Below, in pieces: positions 21,291 to 31,792 of a stretch of DNA of 64,000 nt. Both the position numbers and the translations under genes were made by a program. The DNA is from Argyresthia goedartella (lineage: Eukaryota > Arthropoda > Insecta > Lepidoptera > Argyresthiidae): positions 23,244,552 to 23,308,551 of the forward strand of contig OX463832.1 of the NCBI GenBank assembly GCA_949825045.1, written 5' to 3'. How positions within the stretch are numbered: position 1 is the stretch's first letter; each line of letters opens with the position of its first letter. Under the pieces are notes generated by a model, which was given only the letters and a program-made list of their open reading frames with translations, was not told where the DNA came from and did no database searches.

Positions 21291-21542
21291 ATGAGCACCG
21301 GAAATAGTATTCTTCGACGATGTCGTTTGTCTATAGTGCTCATAGACAAACGTGCTTATTGTAGTGCTAAGTGCAATGTTTGTTTTAATTTGAATGAATC
21401 TACTGTAGACAGACATGTTCAAAGCGTAAATCACCGTGACTTGGTTGACTCAATGAAAAAAAACCAAAAGCGGTCGATTTTTATTTCATTTAAGCCTCAA
21501 TTTTTTTTTGATAATGTGCGAAAATTATTGTTGCCGGTTTAG
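21291..21542 (+). CDS. Small zinc-finger-like reading frame
   Basis: 83 codons with one C2H2-like motif (CNVCFNLNESTVDRHVQSVN then H: C-x2-C-x10-H-x5-H), basic and Lys-rich after it. Such single fingers occur in BED/U1-type proteins and in transposase-derived genes. Downstream, at about 21690-21790, another frame reads NIEKALEETKHEKIW, so the frame may be a broken longer gene. The frame holds a perfect 11-bp inverted repeat (21324-21334 / 21342-21352). I cannot assign it to a family. Confidence 0.28.
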   Translation: MSTGNSILRRCRLSIVLIDKRAYCSAKCNVCFNLNESTVDRHVQSVNHRDLVDSMKKNQKRSIFISFKPQFFFDNVRKLLLPV

Positions 21543-22149
21543 TAGAGCTGTACTTCCAGATGAATCTGTATTTATGTACAGATGTTCTCACATTCACAGC
21601 CATATTTTTTTAAATGCATCGCGATTTTGAAACTTATTCTATGGTATTATAGTTCACACCGTATGAAAAGCAAACGTTCCTTTTAAGGTTGTCCTGCCAG
21701 CCAGCAGGTTAAAAGAAATATTGAAAAGGCTTTGGAAGAAACGAAACATGAGAAGATCTGGATTTATTTATACGAAACTGCTGTTTTTTGAAGTTTTGAA
21801 GTTCCTGAAAGTTGTTAAGGAGCATACAGTTTCATAATTTCAATTTGTTATAGATTATATGAAGACTGTGTGGGATAACTCCTTTGAAATTGAAACTAAT
21901 GTAAACTAGTGGTTCTGTGAGAACAGTAGGCCTCGCGAGCCCTTATAACCATTAAAAAGTCGATACTTTTCAGAGTTTTGAAACCAACCTACCTATGTTG
22001 AAGAGAAAGAAGAAAAGGTTCGCTCGCTTCGCTCTACGGGTTTGTATCGTGAAGGCGGAGAGAACTGCGTAGTCTGATTGGTATAAATTTTCCGATATAA
22101 AATCAAAAACTAAAATCCGCTGTAACGAATACGTTTGCTACAGCAAAGC
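21543..22149. other. Unassigned stretch
   Basis: It contains a short + strand stretch reading QVKRNIEKALEETKHEKIW (about 21700-21770) that may be coding debris of the preceding frame. Nothing else was recognised. Confidence 0.35.
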
Positions 22150-22366
22150 AGCCAGGTGTTCAATACTCCATTTTTTGCGTGACAGGGGGCTAGCCCATCG
22201 CCGCAGCTCTGGAGTACCTAATGAAGATTTCCTTACGATGGTTTCCATCACCGTTAGAACGTCCGTATAATGTACTTAAGATAAATTTGTTCATGGTCAG
22301 GAATCAAGCCTGCATCTCCTGTGTGGACAAGCAAGTTTAAAACCCATTAGGCCACGGAGCTCTTTA
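22150..22366 (-). repeat. SINE family S3, unbroken copy
   Basis: On the minus strand it runs from a tRNA-like GAGCTCCGTGGCCTAATGGG head, through GCAGGCTTGATTCC (decayed B box) and GTACATTATACGGACGTTC, to the tail GGGCTAGCCCCCTGTCACGC. It is the reference for recognising the two split copies at 4413 and 7105. Confidence 0.85.
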
Positions 22367-22911
22367 CCCAAGTATCTTACGGAAATAAAGGACGCTCTTC
22401 CTTGTTTCAATAACTCTGACGGTGTATCAATTACAAATGCAAAAAAAAAACATTATTGAGAGCGAAAATCTACAAAATCAATTAACTCGATAGAAGAAAG
22501 AAAATGACGTTTCGGTTTTGTGACGAGTGATGCTGTTACGATCATATTTGTCTTTTTTATTCTCATTTCAGCAACCGGCTGTAGAAATAATAAGTTGTAT
22601 TAAATTTCAACATTAATAGGAGAGGAATAAGTGTGAAAAATAAATAAAGAAAATTCAAAAACAAAATAAATATTAAATAAATTTCATCACATGAAAACTA
22701 GGACAGTCACCAAACAGACTCATCAAAAATCGTTAAGCTTGGTCTACATGGCGACAAGTTGTAAATAAAATGTCGTCGTTTTCATAGTTTTTTATTAATT
22801 ATTTATAATTATTATAATCATGTCACACCAACCATAATGAAAAGGCATTTGATTACTTAAAACTAAGCATTAGTATACTGCATTAAATACGCACAGCTAA
22901 TGGGAAGTTAT

Positions 22912-23115
22912 CTGTTTGTTCCTTTGGCCGTCGAGACCACAGGGGTGTAGGGTTCGCAGGGTAGGGCCTTCGTCAAGGACGTTGGGCGTCGTTTGAGGGA
23001 CCGAGGATTTGATAACCGCTCCGGATCGTTCCTGTCACAGAGAATCTCGCTAGCTGTGCAGCGCGGTAATGCTGCCAGTGTAATGGGCACGTTTGGTGCG
23101 GGCGTTTCTTGGCGC
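22912..23115 (+). pseudogene. LINE C-terminal remnant
   Basis: The + strand reads LFVPLAVETTGV, a stop, then VKDVGRRLRDR, SGSFLSQRISLAVQRGNAAS and VMGTF. The segment FLSQRISLA.QRGNAASV is a recurring C-terminal feature of LINE-encoded polyproteins in animals. One in-frame stop (TAG, within GTGTAGGG) and the lack of upstream RT motifs mark it as a remnant. Confidence 0.55.
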
Positions 23116-24079
23116 GGTTTATTTTTATAGATATGTATTTTGTTTTTAAGTTTAGTTATGACGAAGCGTTTGGCGGATTTATGTCATTGTATTCGATTGT
23201 ATTTAATTGTTTAATTTGTTATTATGCTGACTGTACCTACAAACCTAGTAAATCTCGTAATTAGTATATTTCAGTCGAGTCTAGCAAAAAAACAACAATA
23301 TTTTGGGCACAAAGTTTATAGGGGAACATATTTTTAACATCCTTATTGCGGCTACCTCTGGTGTGAGTTCCGGCACTTTTTTCTTGGACTTGACTTTAGC
23401 AAATTTTTTATTTTTTTTTACTTAAACGCTCCTCAGGACGATTTTGTTTGAGCCTTTCTCTGTACCGTTGTGTACTTTCAGCGCCACCTAGTAGCATGGT
23501 GAGGTTTGTTTAAAAAACCTGAAATAAATTGCCTTTGCCTAGCAGGGGGATAATAATAATAGTAATAATCCGTCACGGGAAACGGCTGAACCGATTGGCG
23601 TAAAATTTAGTACACGAATAGCTTGTGACCAACATACAGACAGACATACTATTATGTATGTATATCCTACAGTAGTAAACAAAAAATGTGATAAGCTAGC
23701 TGAAGCCTTAGCTCATTAAAATCAATTTAAAATCGATTGAATAATTTGGATATTAAAACTTAACAAACAGACAGACATTTTATTTCGATAATATTAAAAT
23801 ATTGATTTGGATATTCAACGTTATGTAGTCCCAGCTTTATGCGTCAGTTTGTTGACTTTATTGGTCAGACCTATGTGACGAGATACAAAAATTCATTATA
23901 ATTACATAATTATGATATTTCCCTGAATTGAAACTTAGAAGCATTCCTTAAAAACACGTTATTGTTTCGAAACAGTTGAAGACTTAAAACACACACGTAT
24001 AAGTAGAAAAACGTCAAAAAACCTGACAGGAAATTTCGGCACCCACCGCCGTCACGAGAAACACAACCTTTGTATTCCA
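23116..24079. other. Intergenic stretch with a dispersed-repeat fragment
   Basis: At 23573-23690 lies CGTCACGGGAAACGGCTGAA with CCGATTGGCGTAAA, wording familiar from dispersed insect repeats that end in CAGACAGACATA. Its family cannot be fixed here. Nothing else was recognised. Confidence 0.35.
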
Positions 24080-24590
24080 TGAATAGTTAGTTACAGTTTA
24101 TCGCGGGCCGATTTTCCGCAAGTCGACTTTAATTTGCGCCTATTTTGCGTGATGTGGGTTGGGGGCACTACTCCTGCCAACCCAGCTGCTGTAGGAAGCC
24201 TAGCAGACCCTTGATGTTGTCGACGACTCCCTGGAGCGACCTCGGCGTTCCAAGGTGTGATGCCCGGTAGATGGCCACGCCGGTACATTCCAGCAGGACG
24301 TGCGTGGCTGTCTCCTCGACCTCCATGCAGGCTCTGCACAGGGGGCTGTCCGTAACACCTAGAGTGTGTAAGTGTTTGCTTAGCAAAGCATGTCCACTTA
24401 TCGCTCCGGTTACCAAGCGAAGCTGTGGCCTCTTGAGCTTCAGAAGCTTACGCGACAATCCGGGTCTGATCATCGGGAGGGCCTGTCTGGCTTGCTTGCA
24501 GGTATCCAAGGTTGACCAATAACGTTGGTGAGTAACCTTTGTGTGTTGTCGTAGGGTTTTCCTCAACCAGCTGAATGGCAGTGGATTATG
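24080..24590 (-). pseudogene. LINE 3' end with Cys-rich C-terminal motif
   Basis: The frame 24168-24566 (132 codons) contains LRLVTGAISGHALLSKHL, TDSPLCRACMEVEETATHVL and LEC. This is the RNase H-proximal L..V..GH....HL and C..C...EET..H.L..C pattern found at the C-terminus of LINEs of the R1/I/Jockey range. RT and endonuclease are missing. The frame may be a 5'-truncated insertion; no target duplication was located. Confidence 0.65.
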
Positions 24591-25058
24591 GGTTCGGGTC
24601 TCTCCACTGTCTATTCTGTTTATTCCGTGAACTTGGTTCTAGTGACAGATTGCAAATGGCTCCCAATGATTCTTTGAAGATAGTCTTGACATTCTTAATA
24701 AATAAGTGTTTTAGTAGAATTTTTGTATCTGTTTGGCCCGTCACTGAACCAACATGTCCGGTGGGCACCACTTTGAGTATTTTCATAAAATGAGTTTTAC
24801 GCTTGTTTTGATGGAGTATTATTTACAATGTTAATGATGTGTGAGGAGAAAACTATCCCACTACCTGACACAAAAATTAAATAGGGGTCTCTAGGAAATA
24901 CTGCCCATAATGTTGGTTCCTTCAAAGCTGCCTAGCAAGTAAAAAATTACTACTTTCAGTATTTGAAATGTCCATAATTTAATAAATTTAAGATTTTTCC
25001 AAAGATCGTTAGAAAACACAAATTTTATATATGTAGAATTTTATTACTATGTATAAAA
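24591..25058. other. Unassigned stretch
   Basis: Short overlapping frames on both strands lack any domain. AT-rich sequence; nothing recognised. Confidence 0.4.
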
Positions 25059-25299
25059 TCTAACTAATATTATAAATGTAAAAGTAGCGATGTTAGTATG
25101 TTTGGATGTTTAGATGTTTGTGTGTTTGTGCCTCAATCACGCTAAAACGGCTTTGAATGAAATTTAGCATAGAGGTAGTTTATGAGCTAGATTAACATAT
25201 AGGATACTTTTTATCCGACTGCTACAGAAGGAGGGTAACGTTATCTCGGTTAATGATAATTCCTATGAACACGCAGATGAAGTTGCGGGGATCAGCTAG
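25059..25299 (+). mobile_element. Short non-autonomous Helitron
   Basis: It begins TCTAACTAATATTATAAATG and ends ATCAGCTAG, inserted between A (25058) and T (25300). The 5' TC, 3' CTAG and A/T target are Helitron hallmarks, and the start and end words resemble abundant lepidopteran Helitrons. It is 241 bp with no coding capacity. Confidence 0.78.
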
Positions 25300-25961
25300 T
25301 ATAAAATATATATAATATATAAAATTATTATTAAAAACGGGGGGGTACCATTCTTGCCTCTCCTGCCTTGCCAATAATGATTATTTGTAGGGTTAACAAG
25401 TTCGTGCGCGACTGTACCTATGCGCCAGTACCCCCTCCAGAAGGCTTTCAGGGGACTAGAAAATTGGCGATAGCTGTACTTTGGCTTGACGTACTCGTGC
25501 GCCGTCGTTGCGTAAGCGGGTCAAGGAGGATGACGATATTTGGGTCTCAACTGTTGATGCGTCAGGTCTGATGGAACTCTTACTAACTTGGGTCATCTTG
25601 TCTAGTGTTTTGGTCTGCTGATTGACTCGAGTAAGCCGTGTGTCTAAAGGGTAACTAACGCTACACAACAGTATCACTTAAAAAAATCTGCTCATAATCA
25701 ATGACTGATTGCAGAATAAAATATGTTTTTTTATTAGCTTGTTTTATTATTCCCCATTTTCTACTGAGGTTCCTGTGTGTGCATGTTTAGCATAATGACC
25801 TGTAGTTACATTGCAGGGTTGGATATAATTTTCTTAGAAACTTGGGACTGATTGGCTGTTGGTTCACACTTGCTAACTTGATTGTTGTCTAGGTAGTGCA
25901 GTGACATTTACTGTTCATCAACAACTTAAGCAGTCACGCAACCACTCTCGTAAGACCTATG
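25300..25961. other. Unassigned stretch
   Basis: Nothing recognised beyond short frames without domains. Confidence 0.4.
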
Positions 25962-26153
25962 TCAGTTTGGACAGTGCCGCCGAGATAAACACAAATTGAG
26001 TGGAACCTTAAGTTTGAGCAGCCTCAGTCGCTGCTCACACCGAATGCTTGCCTCCTGCAGCCGGAGGCGCTCTATCTCCAGCTCCAAGTCGGGGTCTAGG
26101 GGCTCCATCTCCTCAAGACGGGTCATGTACACATCTTTGTCTCCACTAGTCAT
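25962..26153 (-). CDS. Short acidic coiled-coil-like protein or exon
   Basis: 63 codons, starting MTSGDKDVYMTRLEEMEPLD, with a heptad-like leucine and charged segment (LELEIERLRLQEASIRCEQR) and a basic end. The GC-richer, codon-like composition stands out from the AT-rich surroundings, which supports real coding. It may be a first exon or a tiny gene. No family was recognised. Confidence 0.35.
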   Translation of the reverse strand: MTSGDKDVYMTRLEEMEPLDPDLELEIERLRLQEASIRCEQRLRLLKLKVPLNLCLSRRHCPN

Positions 26154-27097
26154 TATAGCCCTGGAATTTCACAGTGTTTCAGTTCTGTGTGATGGAGAGC
26201 ACAAACAATTTGGGCCATTACTGCCTTCATCCGAACTGCACTTCTTATGGTAAATGTCAATCCCTTCCATCAAAAAATTAATTCAAATGAAGTATTACGC
26301 TAATGTGGCAGCAATGGCTCGATTTTCTCAATACAATATAATATCCTGGCATTATTTAAAACAATAAATAATGGGCAACGGCTTTGCTCCAATAGGCCAC
26401 ATGCAGGTACTTCAGGCCCTGGAGATTTAACCATACAAAATAAGATTTTTTTCAAGATGTAATATCAATGTAATGTAATAATTTGTCTAAATTGTGAGAG
26501 CAACAAGGGCCATCATCTCTATCAGTCTGAGATTCAGAGAATTTACTGATCTACATAGCAATGTAGTTCAGTAGGAAAAATCATATTGAATCAACATTTT
26601 TTTAAGGAACAATAGTGGCCCCTGAAACATTTAGCTAGATTCCCAAGCTCCAAAATACATCGATAATACTTACATGGGCAAAAATTCATCATTGGAGCGA
26701 ATTATTGAAGAATGAAAGCAAACAAATCGCAAAGCATCTAAAACACCCTCTGTTCCTTGTTTATCAGTTTTCTTGACTCACCCTAGGCAATTGTAAAAAC
26801 AGAATATACAATGAAAATGAACAAAAATAAAGAACAATGTCCGACCGGCACCATAACAGTTTGATTATGAATTTCAAAACAACTTTCAAAATCAAAATCC
26901 GAATCAGTTGAGGCGTGTTCGTTTCAATTTACGATTCGACTCCCCGAAAAACAATCGATCGATCGATTGTTGAACAAAATATAGATAAACGAGCACAGCA
27001 CAAGAGGCTTACATCCATAGAACCTATGAGTTAATGTAGCTACCAACTTTTAAAAAACAATACCTATGTTAAAAGGCCACCGTTGGATTGGTAAGCC
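26154..27097. other. Gap between small frame and GC-repeat region
   Basis: No gene was recognised. A perfect 20-bp palindrome, ACAATCGATCGATCGATTGT, lies at 26951-26970. The stretch sits upstream of the minus-strand frame at 25962-26153, so a promoter is possible but unsupported. Confidence 0.35.
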
Positions 27098-27137
27098 CCC
27101 GGACCGGGCAGAAAAAAAGGCATGTGCCCGGTCCGGG
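27098..27137. repeat. 13-bp inverted repeat CCCGGACCGGGCA / TGCCCGGTCCGGG
   Basis: Perfect arms at 27098-27110 and 27125-27137 around a 14-base A-rich loop. It lies at the left edge of the GC-repeat region (27.1-28.3 kb) and may be one end of that repeat unit. Confidence 0.6.
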
Positions 27138-27289
27138 CAGGATTTGCGCGCGCTTACTAAACGGGTTTTTGTACAGATTGTAACGTTATACAGCCTTACC
27201 GGTATTTTATAGACAAACTATAGCTTAGAAAAAAAAGTTATGGCCTTGAAGATTCATTCTAGCTGCTCGGTCATCAGAGAGAGCGCTCC

Positions 27290-27430
27290 GTACCTGAGAT
27301 GCCAGATTGGGGTTTTTTCCCCATTTTGGGGAAAAAATATGGCATTTGGAGAAGTTTTGGGGAAATTATATTTTTGGGGAAGAAATTTCGACATTGGGGA
27401 AATCTGGGGTTTACCATTTCCAAACGAAGT
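27290..27430. repeat. TTTTGGGGAAA-type G-run repeats
   Basis: Six or more spaced GGGG runs, mostly in the context TTGGGGAAA, over about 120 bp. The + strand could form G-quadruplexes. The repeat continues directly into the CCGG-rich block at 27440. Confidence 0.5.
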
Positions 27431-27439
27431 ATTGTCTAT

Positions 27440-27640
27440 AGATCTGGAGGGGGGACAGGAATGCACGGCCCAGTAATGACCGGCCCCGGAATGCCCGACC
27501 CCGGAATCGTGGGATTTGGGACGCCAATTCCGGGGCCGGACATTTCAAGCCGCATATTACTGGGCCGGGCTTTCCGAGGCCGTGCACTGCCTGTTCGACC
27601 CCGGAATGCCCGGCCCCGGAATTGTGGGACGTCTCTCATT
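27440..27640. repeat. CCGGNN-rich repeat block 1
   Basis: Irregular units of CCCCGGAATGCCCGGCC and its complement alternate with GGACGCCAATTCCGGGGCC. Both strands stay open because the unit is a multiple of three and codes Pro/Gly/Arg-rich strings. A homologous block lies at 28081-28270. Confidence 0.7.
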
Positions 27641-28080
27641 GGGTGGAAATACTGGCTTCTGATTGGTCGAACATTTTCGATTTAACTTAGACGAATCTAA
27701 GGCCACGGTCATAGTAGTGAGGTTTTTTTGTAAGCAAGTTTAACATTCTCTTGACACATATCATAACCTAAAAATTATTCATATTTGGTTAGTTTAAAAT
27801 AAAAATAAAACTCAATTCTGCTATTTGTTAAAAAATAATAACACCGTGAAGACTGTGTTCAAGTGCATTATATTTATTGAGTAAAATTTGGCTAGAGTAG
27901 GTTATTGTGGCTAAATTTCAATTGGGTTATAGGTTAGTTTAGAACTTAGAAGAAGCAAAACCGAAGCGTAGCGGAGAGGAGCGGAGCGAAGCGTATGCAA
28001 ATAAAAAATAATAATAATGATATTAATCGATTTTTTGAGATAGAGACACTATGAACACACCCTAATCTCTGATGTAGCAG

Positions 28081-28270
28081 TTGTCTATGGTACTCGGGAC
28101 GCCAATTCCGGGGCCGGGCATTCCGGGGTCGAGCACTTTTTTGTACGGCCACGGAATGCTCGGCCCAGGAATGACCGACCCCGGAATCGTGGGCTTTCGG
28201 GACGCCAATTCCGGGGCCGGACATTCCTGGGCCGGACAATACTGGGCCGGGCATTACAGGGACTCGATCT
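28081..28270. repeat. CCGGNN-rich repeat block 2
   Basis: It shares GGGACGCCAATTCCGGGGCC and ACCCCGGAATCGTGGG with block 1. The two blocks lie about 600 bp apart around AT-rich sequence. Together with the 27098 inverted repeat they may be parts of one composite fold-back element. Confidence 0.65.
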
Positions 28271-28676
28271 GGAGTACATTCAGTTTGATCGCCTGACGAC
28301 GTTCGCTCGACGACCACTGACAGGTATGGTGTTTCATAGTAACAATGGTTGGTTTTGATCCGTGCTAGCATCTCCCAACATATGTAGGTCGACTTACCAG
28401 TCACCCTGTATAGCTATACCAAAAATACCTATACCTATTATTACCTAAATTAACAAGCAATAGTTTCTTAAGAAAGACACAATTATAGAATTAATTGGAA
28501 TATTGAAATTTAAAACAAAAAAAAAATTTTTTTCTGAACAATGTTCGACATTTTGTAAGATCGTTTGTTTTTTATATTATTTGACTTTTCTTCCTAAATA
28601 TCTATTCTAAAGGCTTTTTATGGGTTTCCCTTAACAATTTGGTTTTTGCATGTCCTTTTGCTTTTTTCTGACTTAG

Positions 28677-29564
28677 TAACCGAACTTTACGAACCAGAGG
28701 AGTTAGGCGCGGACGGACGCGGTGCACGGGCCCGCGGTGGCCGAGGTGGCAGAGTAGCTGAACTGCCAGTGGTGGGTGTTGCCGCTGGTGGTGGGGATGG
28801 CCTAAGCCGTGGCGCATCGCGGGGTGCTCGCCGTGGTGGCCGGAGTGCTCCTAGCAGGCCAGTTAGACCCTCCGCTATTAAAGAGTAAGTTTTATGTATC
28901 CTTTATACAACGTGTGACAGAAGGTCCTACTCTTTTTACAGGGTGAAACCTACAGGTCAACAGGACGACCATTCTATAAAAAAGAGTTGTCTTATTTTTC
29001 ATAAACTCAAACTTAAAAAAAACTAAAGATTTTTTTAGGTAACTCAATGTTAAATATATGTTTTTGTGCGTGGAAACAATTGCATAGGCTTACGTTTTTA
29101 ATACATTGTGAAATTCAATTAAAAAAATATTAAAAAATACTTATTTCCCGCCAGATCGCTTTAATTTTATGAATCTTGAAATGAAAGAAATATCATAAAA
29201 CAAAACAATATTTGGTTTGTAATCCTTATCACGGGGTGCTATTACCTTACCTATAAAATAAGTTAAGACCTTTTCTAACAAGTTGTATTTTTATATATTT
29301 TCCATTTTTACTATCATTTACTAAACATATAAAGATGATAAGTATTAAACTGATTAATGTATTTTTTTAGTGCACCAATGAGGAGGATCGATACCCTCCC
29401 CGTGGGTGTTCCATTCGAACGGGCTTTGAGCCCCCCCCGAGAAAAGAAGACGTGTTTGGGCATCGTAAGTATTTTCTTTAATAACTAAAATATATTTAAT
29501 TTTTACCTATGTTGAATTTTATATATTTTTTCTCTAGCACGGGAATCTCACCGGGAGAGTGTAA
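28677..29564 (+). CDS. 3' exons of an RG/RGG-rich protein (partial, spliced)
   Basis: Three exons join in frame: 28677-28884, 29371-29464 and 29538-29564. Splice sites are canonical: acceptors TTTTCTGACTTAG, TTTTTTTAG and TTTTTCTCTAG; donors GA|GTAAGT and ATC|GTAAGT. The product reads TELYEPEELGADGRGARARG, an RG/RGG region with SRGASRGARRGGRSAPSRP, then RRIDTLPVGVPFERAL and ends HGNLTGRV. Arg-Gly regions of this kind usually bind RNA or nucleic acids; that role is inferred. The first exon opens after a splice acceptor, so more exons lie upstream, not identified. GC content rises sharply here. No AATAAA was seen close to the stop. Confidence 0.55.
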
Positions 29565-29733
29565 CGCTCCCTCACCGGCCATGTATGTTTCTACATTTAC
29601 CAATATCCTAGGTTCTTACAATAATTGCACTGCGACAGTTGGTACTTTATTACGTTCTCTGTCATCAGGATCATGGATTATGGCAGCAGTACGGTCAGCA
29701 GCTGTCCGCACGATGTTGCGCCGACCTCGCCTG

Positions 29734-30063
29734 TCATGGAAACGAAACAAAGTCATCACGAAAAATAGTTGCCGCATACGTAGTAGTCTGCAGTCTTTGT
29801 CTCATTTGTAGGGGTAAGGTAAGGTTTGTAATGTGCTCCGCTCGCTCAAAGTGAACCATGTGCGCCCGCGCGGCGCTGTACCCCAAGCAATAACGGAGTA
29901 CGAAAGAATTGATTGGCATAATGCATAGTAAAACATTCGGAGTGCTTTTTCGTTTGCTACCGTTCGCAGGCGTTTGAATTTCAAGATTAGTTTTCGAACC
30001 CTTGTGCTTAGTGTTAGGTGTTAGTATGTTTTTTCTGGTAACAAAGCTCATCCAGATATACAC
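29734..30063 (-). pseudogene. LINE reverse-transcriptase thumb fragment
   Basis: The minus strand encodes ALCQSILSYSVIAWGTAPRG, the LINE segment Y.L.QS.L.Y....WG, split over two overlapping frames (29734-30063 and 29802-29984) by a frameshift. There are no other RT motifs. The fragment lies in the 3' flank of the RGG gene. Confidence 0.55.
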
Positions 30064-30183
30064 CGAGATATGCTTAACTTTCTCGAGAACAGAACAAACA
30101 CTAGGGTTACTGCAAGAGTGGAGACTAATCTCTAGTGGATATCTAGTTGTGGTTCACTTTGAGATACTGAAGGTTAGGTATTT

Positions 30184-30379
30184 AGTTTTTTGGGTGTTAG
30201 GCGTCCATAAGTTTGATTGTAGCCATTCTGATACTACATTCACCACATGTAGCTGCCTGTTCAACGGAATCCCACGTTCGACAATGAAAAATAAGCCATG
30301 TAATAAACAGGTCTTGTTAGGTTGAACATGTAAGGACAACAGAAAATACTTAAAACATAAACTTAAGTACCCAAATCAT
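30184..30379 (+). repeat. Family M fragment
   Basis: Nearly identical (two or three differences) to 54901-55098, starting AGTTTTTTGGGTGTTAGGCG and ending ACCCAAATCATA. It is the middle-right part of family M. It stops exactly where the inverted-arm element at 30380 starts, while the other copy continues AAAAGAAGTTTGGTGATC. Confidence 0.7.
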
Positions 30380-31144
30380 AATAAAATATAAGTAAAAAAA
30401 AACTATAACCCGACTACGTGAGTTAAGAGGTTTAAAAAGTGCGAAACAAGGAAATAATTCAGAAAGAAGTCAAGAAATGCGAAGGTACAAAAATGGTCGA
30501 GGTAGAGCCGTGGTCGCACCTACTTTATTCTCATTCGTCACTAGATTTTTAATCCAGTCGGTCCATTGAAACTACCAGCACCGGCAAACTCAAAGCGAAT
30601 AGGTAATAATGTACCTAACGATTCCACCAAGTTTGTTGTTGTGTCTACTTAATCTTACACAGATGTTGGTTAAAAGTGATTAACGTGAGTCAAAGTCTAA
30701 TGGACTTCCAGCAGCTGTACACGTTCATTTCAGCCCTATCAAAATTCAGAGGGCTGAAGAGTCGGAGTAGTCGCCATGACATGAATCGGTCGGGTATATC
30801 ATAGTCATCATCTCAAAATAGATTAGATACCATGTAAGAAAACACTTTAGTTAAGTTCTAATATACTTAAGTGCTGTGATATCCTACATATAATGATTGT
30901 AAAGGACTTTTTATTTATTTATTACAACACTTAAAAGTTATACCTTGGAAAAGGCTGTAGTTACAATGGTAAATGATTTTTTGCACATTTGTGACATACA
31001 GTAGGTGCGACCACGCCTCTACCTCGACCATTTTTGTACCTTCGCATTTCTTGACTTCTTTCTGAATTATTTCCTTGTTTCGCACTTTTTAAACCTCTTA
31101 ACTCACGTAGTCGGGTTATAGTTTTTTTTTACTTATATTTTATT
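30380..31144. mobile_element. Element with 144-bp terminal inverted repeats
   Basis: The arms 30380-30523 and 31001-31144 are reverse complements with one mismatch (GAGCCGTGG versus GAGGCGTGG). Arms start AATAAAATATAAGTAAAAA and end GGTCGCACCTAC. The 477-bp middle has no coding frame. No clear target duplication is visible. It is probably a non-autonomous DNA transposon or fold-back element. Confidence 0.85.
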
Positions 31145-31270
31145 TAATATTTTTCCGTTAGTGAAAATGAAAAATTAGTTTTAGATAAGATTTTACAATC
31201 GCTTAATGAATGTCGGGTAACCTAGGGGAAGAAGTGGCGGCGCAAGAAACCCAACGGCACAGGGCCCTAA

Positions 31271-31790
31271 CTTTATAATGAAATGAAATGAAATGAAATT
31301 GTTTATTTCATCAAAGTTAGATGTATACATCATTTTTTGATAGTAATTTTTTTCTTATTACCACCGCTTCACTAACTTATAAGCCAGGTTACAGGTTATA
31401 ATAAGTAAGTAGGAAACTAGTTAGTAGTATTCAGTTTATGCTGAATGCTTGTGCTGATCTGTCCGAATTCCATATCCATTTTTAGTTGCTTAATTTGTTA
31501 AAGCCACAAATCTTTGTTTAACAAGCTTTTAATTTAATTTTCAGATGGTTTCATTTTCTGAAATTATATTGTAGAATTGTACACTGAGCCCCACATAACA
31601 TTTATTTATTTTAGACTATCTTTTTCTAAGATTTATCAACATACATCAGACAACTGCGCAGAAACGTTTGTAGATCGTTTCATTCGGCTGATACCATCGA
31701 TTTCGCTAATACCTACATATAAAGTTACTCATCTTTTTTTTTATAGTTTTTTTTTTACTTTGATGAAATAAAAAACTTTGACTTTGACAA
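31271..31790. repeat. LINE 3'-UTR pieces in two orientations
   Basis: At the left, TGAAATGAAATGAAATGAAA then TTGTTTATTTCATCAAAG looks like a minus-strand LINE tail. At the right, ACTTTGATGAAATAAAAAAC and a TTTGACTTTGAC repeat is a plus-strand tail that abuts the Helitron stop codon at 31793. No coding part is attached to either. Confidence 0.45.
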
Positions 31791-31792
31791 AG

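Noticed and set aside
26182..26275. Cys-rich plus-strand exon with acceptor-like TGTTTCAG at 26181
   Set aside because: The short frame (MESTNNLGHYCLHPNCTSYG...) has no clear donor or partner exon and overlaps the upstream region of the minus frame; support is too thin.
27299..27685. Collagen-like Gly/Pro-rich protein, and the 152-codon minus frame at 27946-28404
   Set aside because: Both strands are open because the CCGG repeats have lengths in multiples of three; no start context, splice sites or domain supports coding.
30380..31144. LTR retrotransposon
   Set aside because: The two long arms are inverted, not direct, and no coding or primer site is present.
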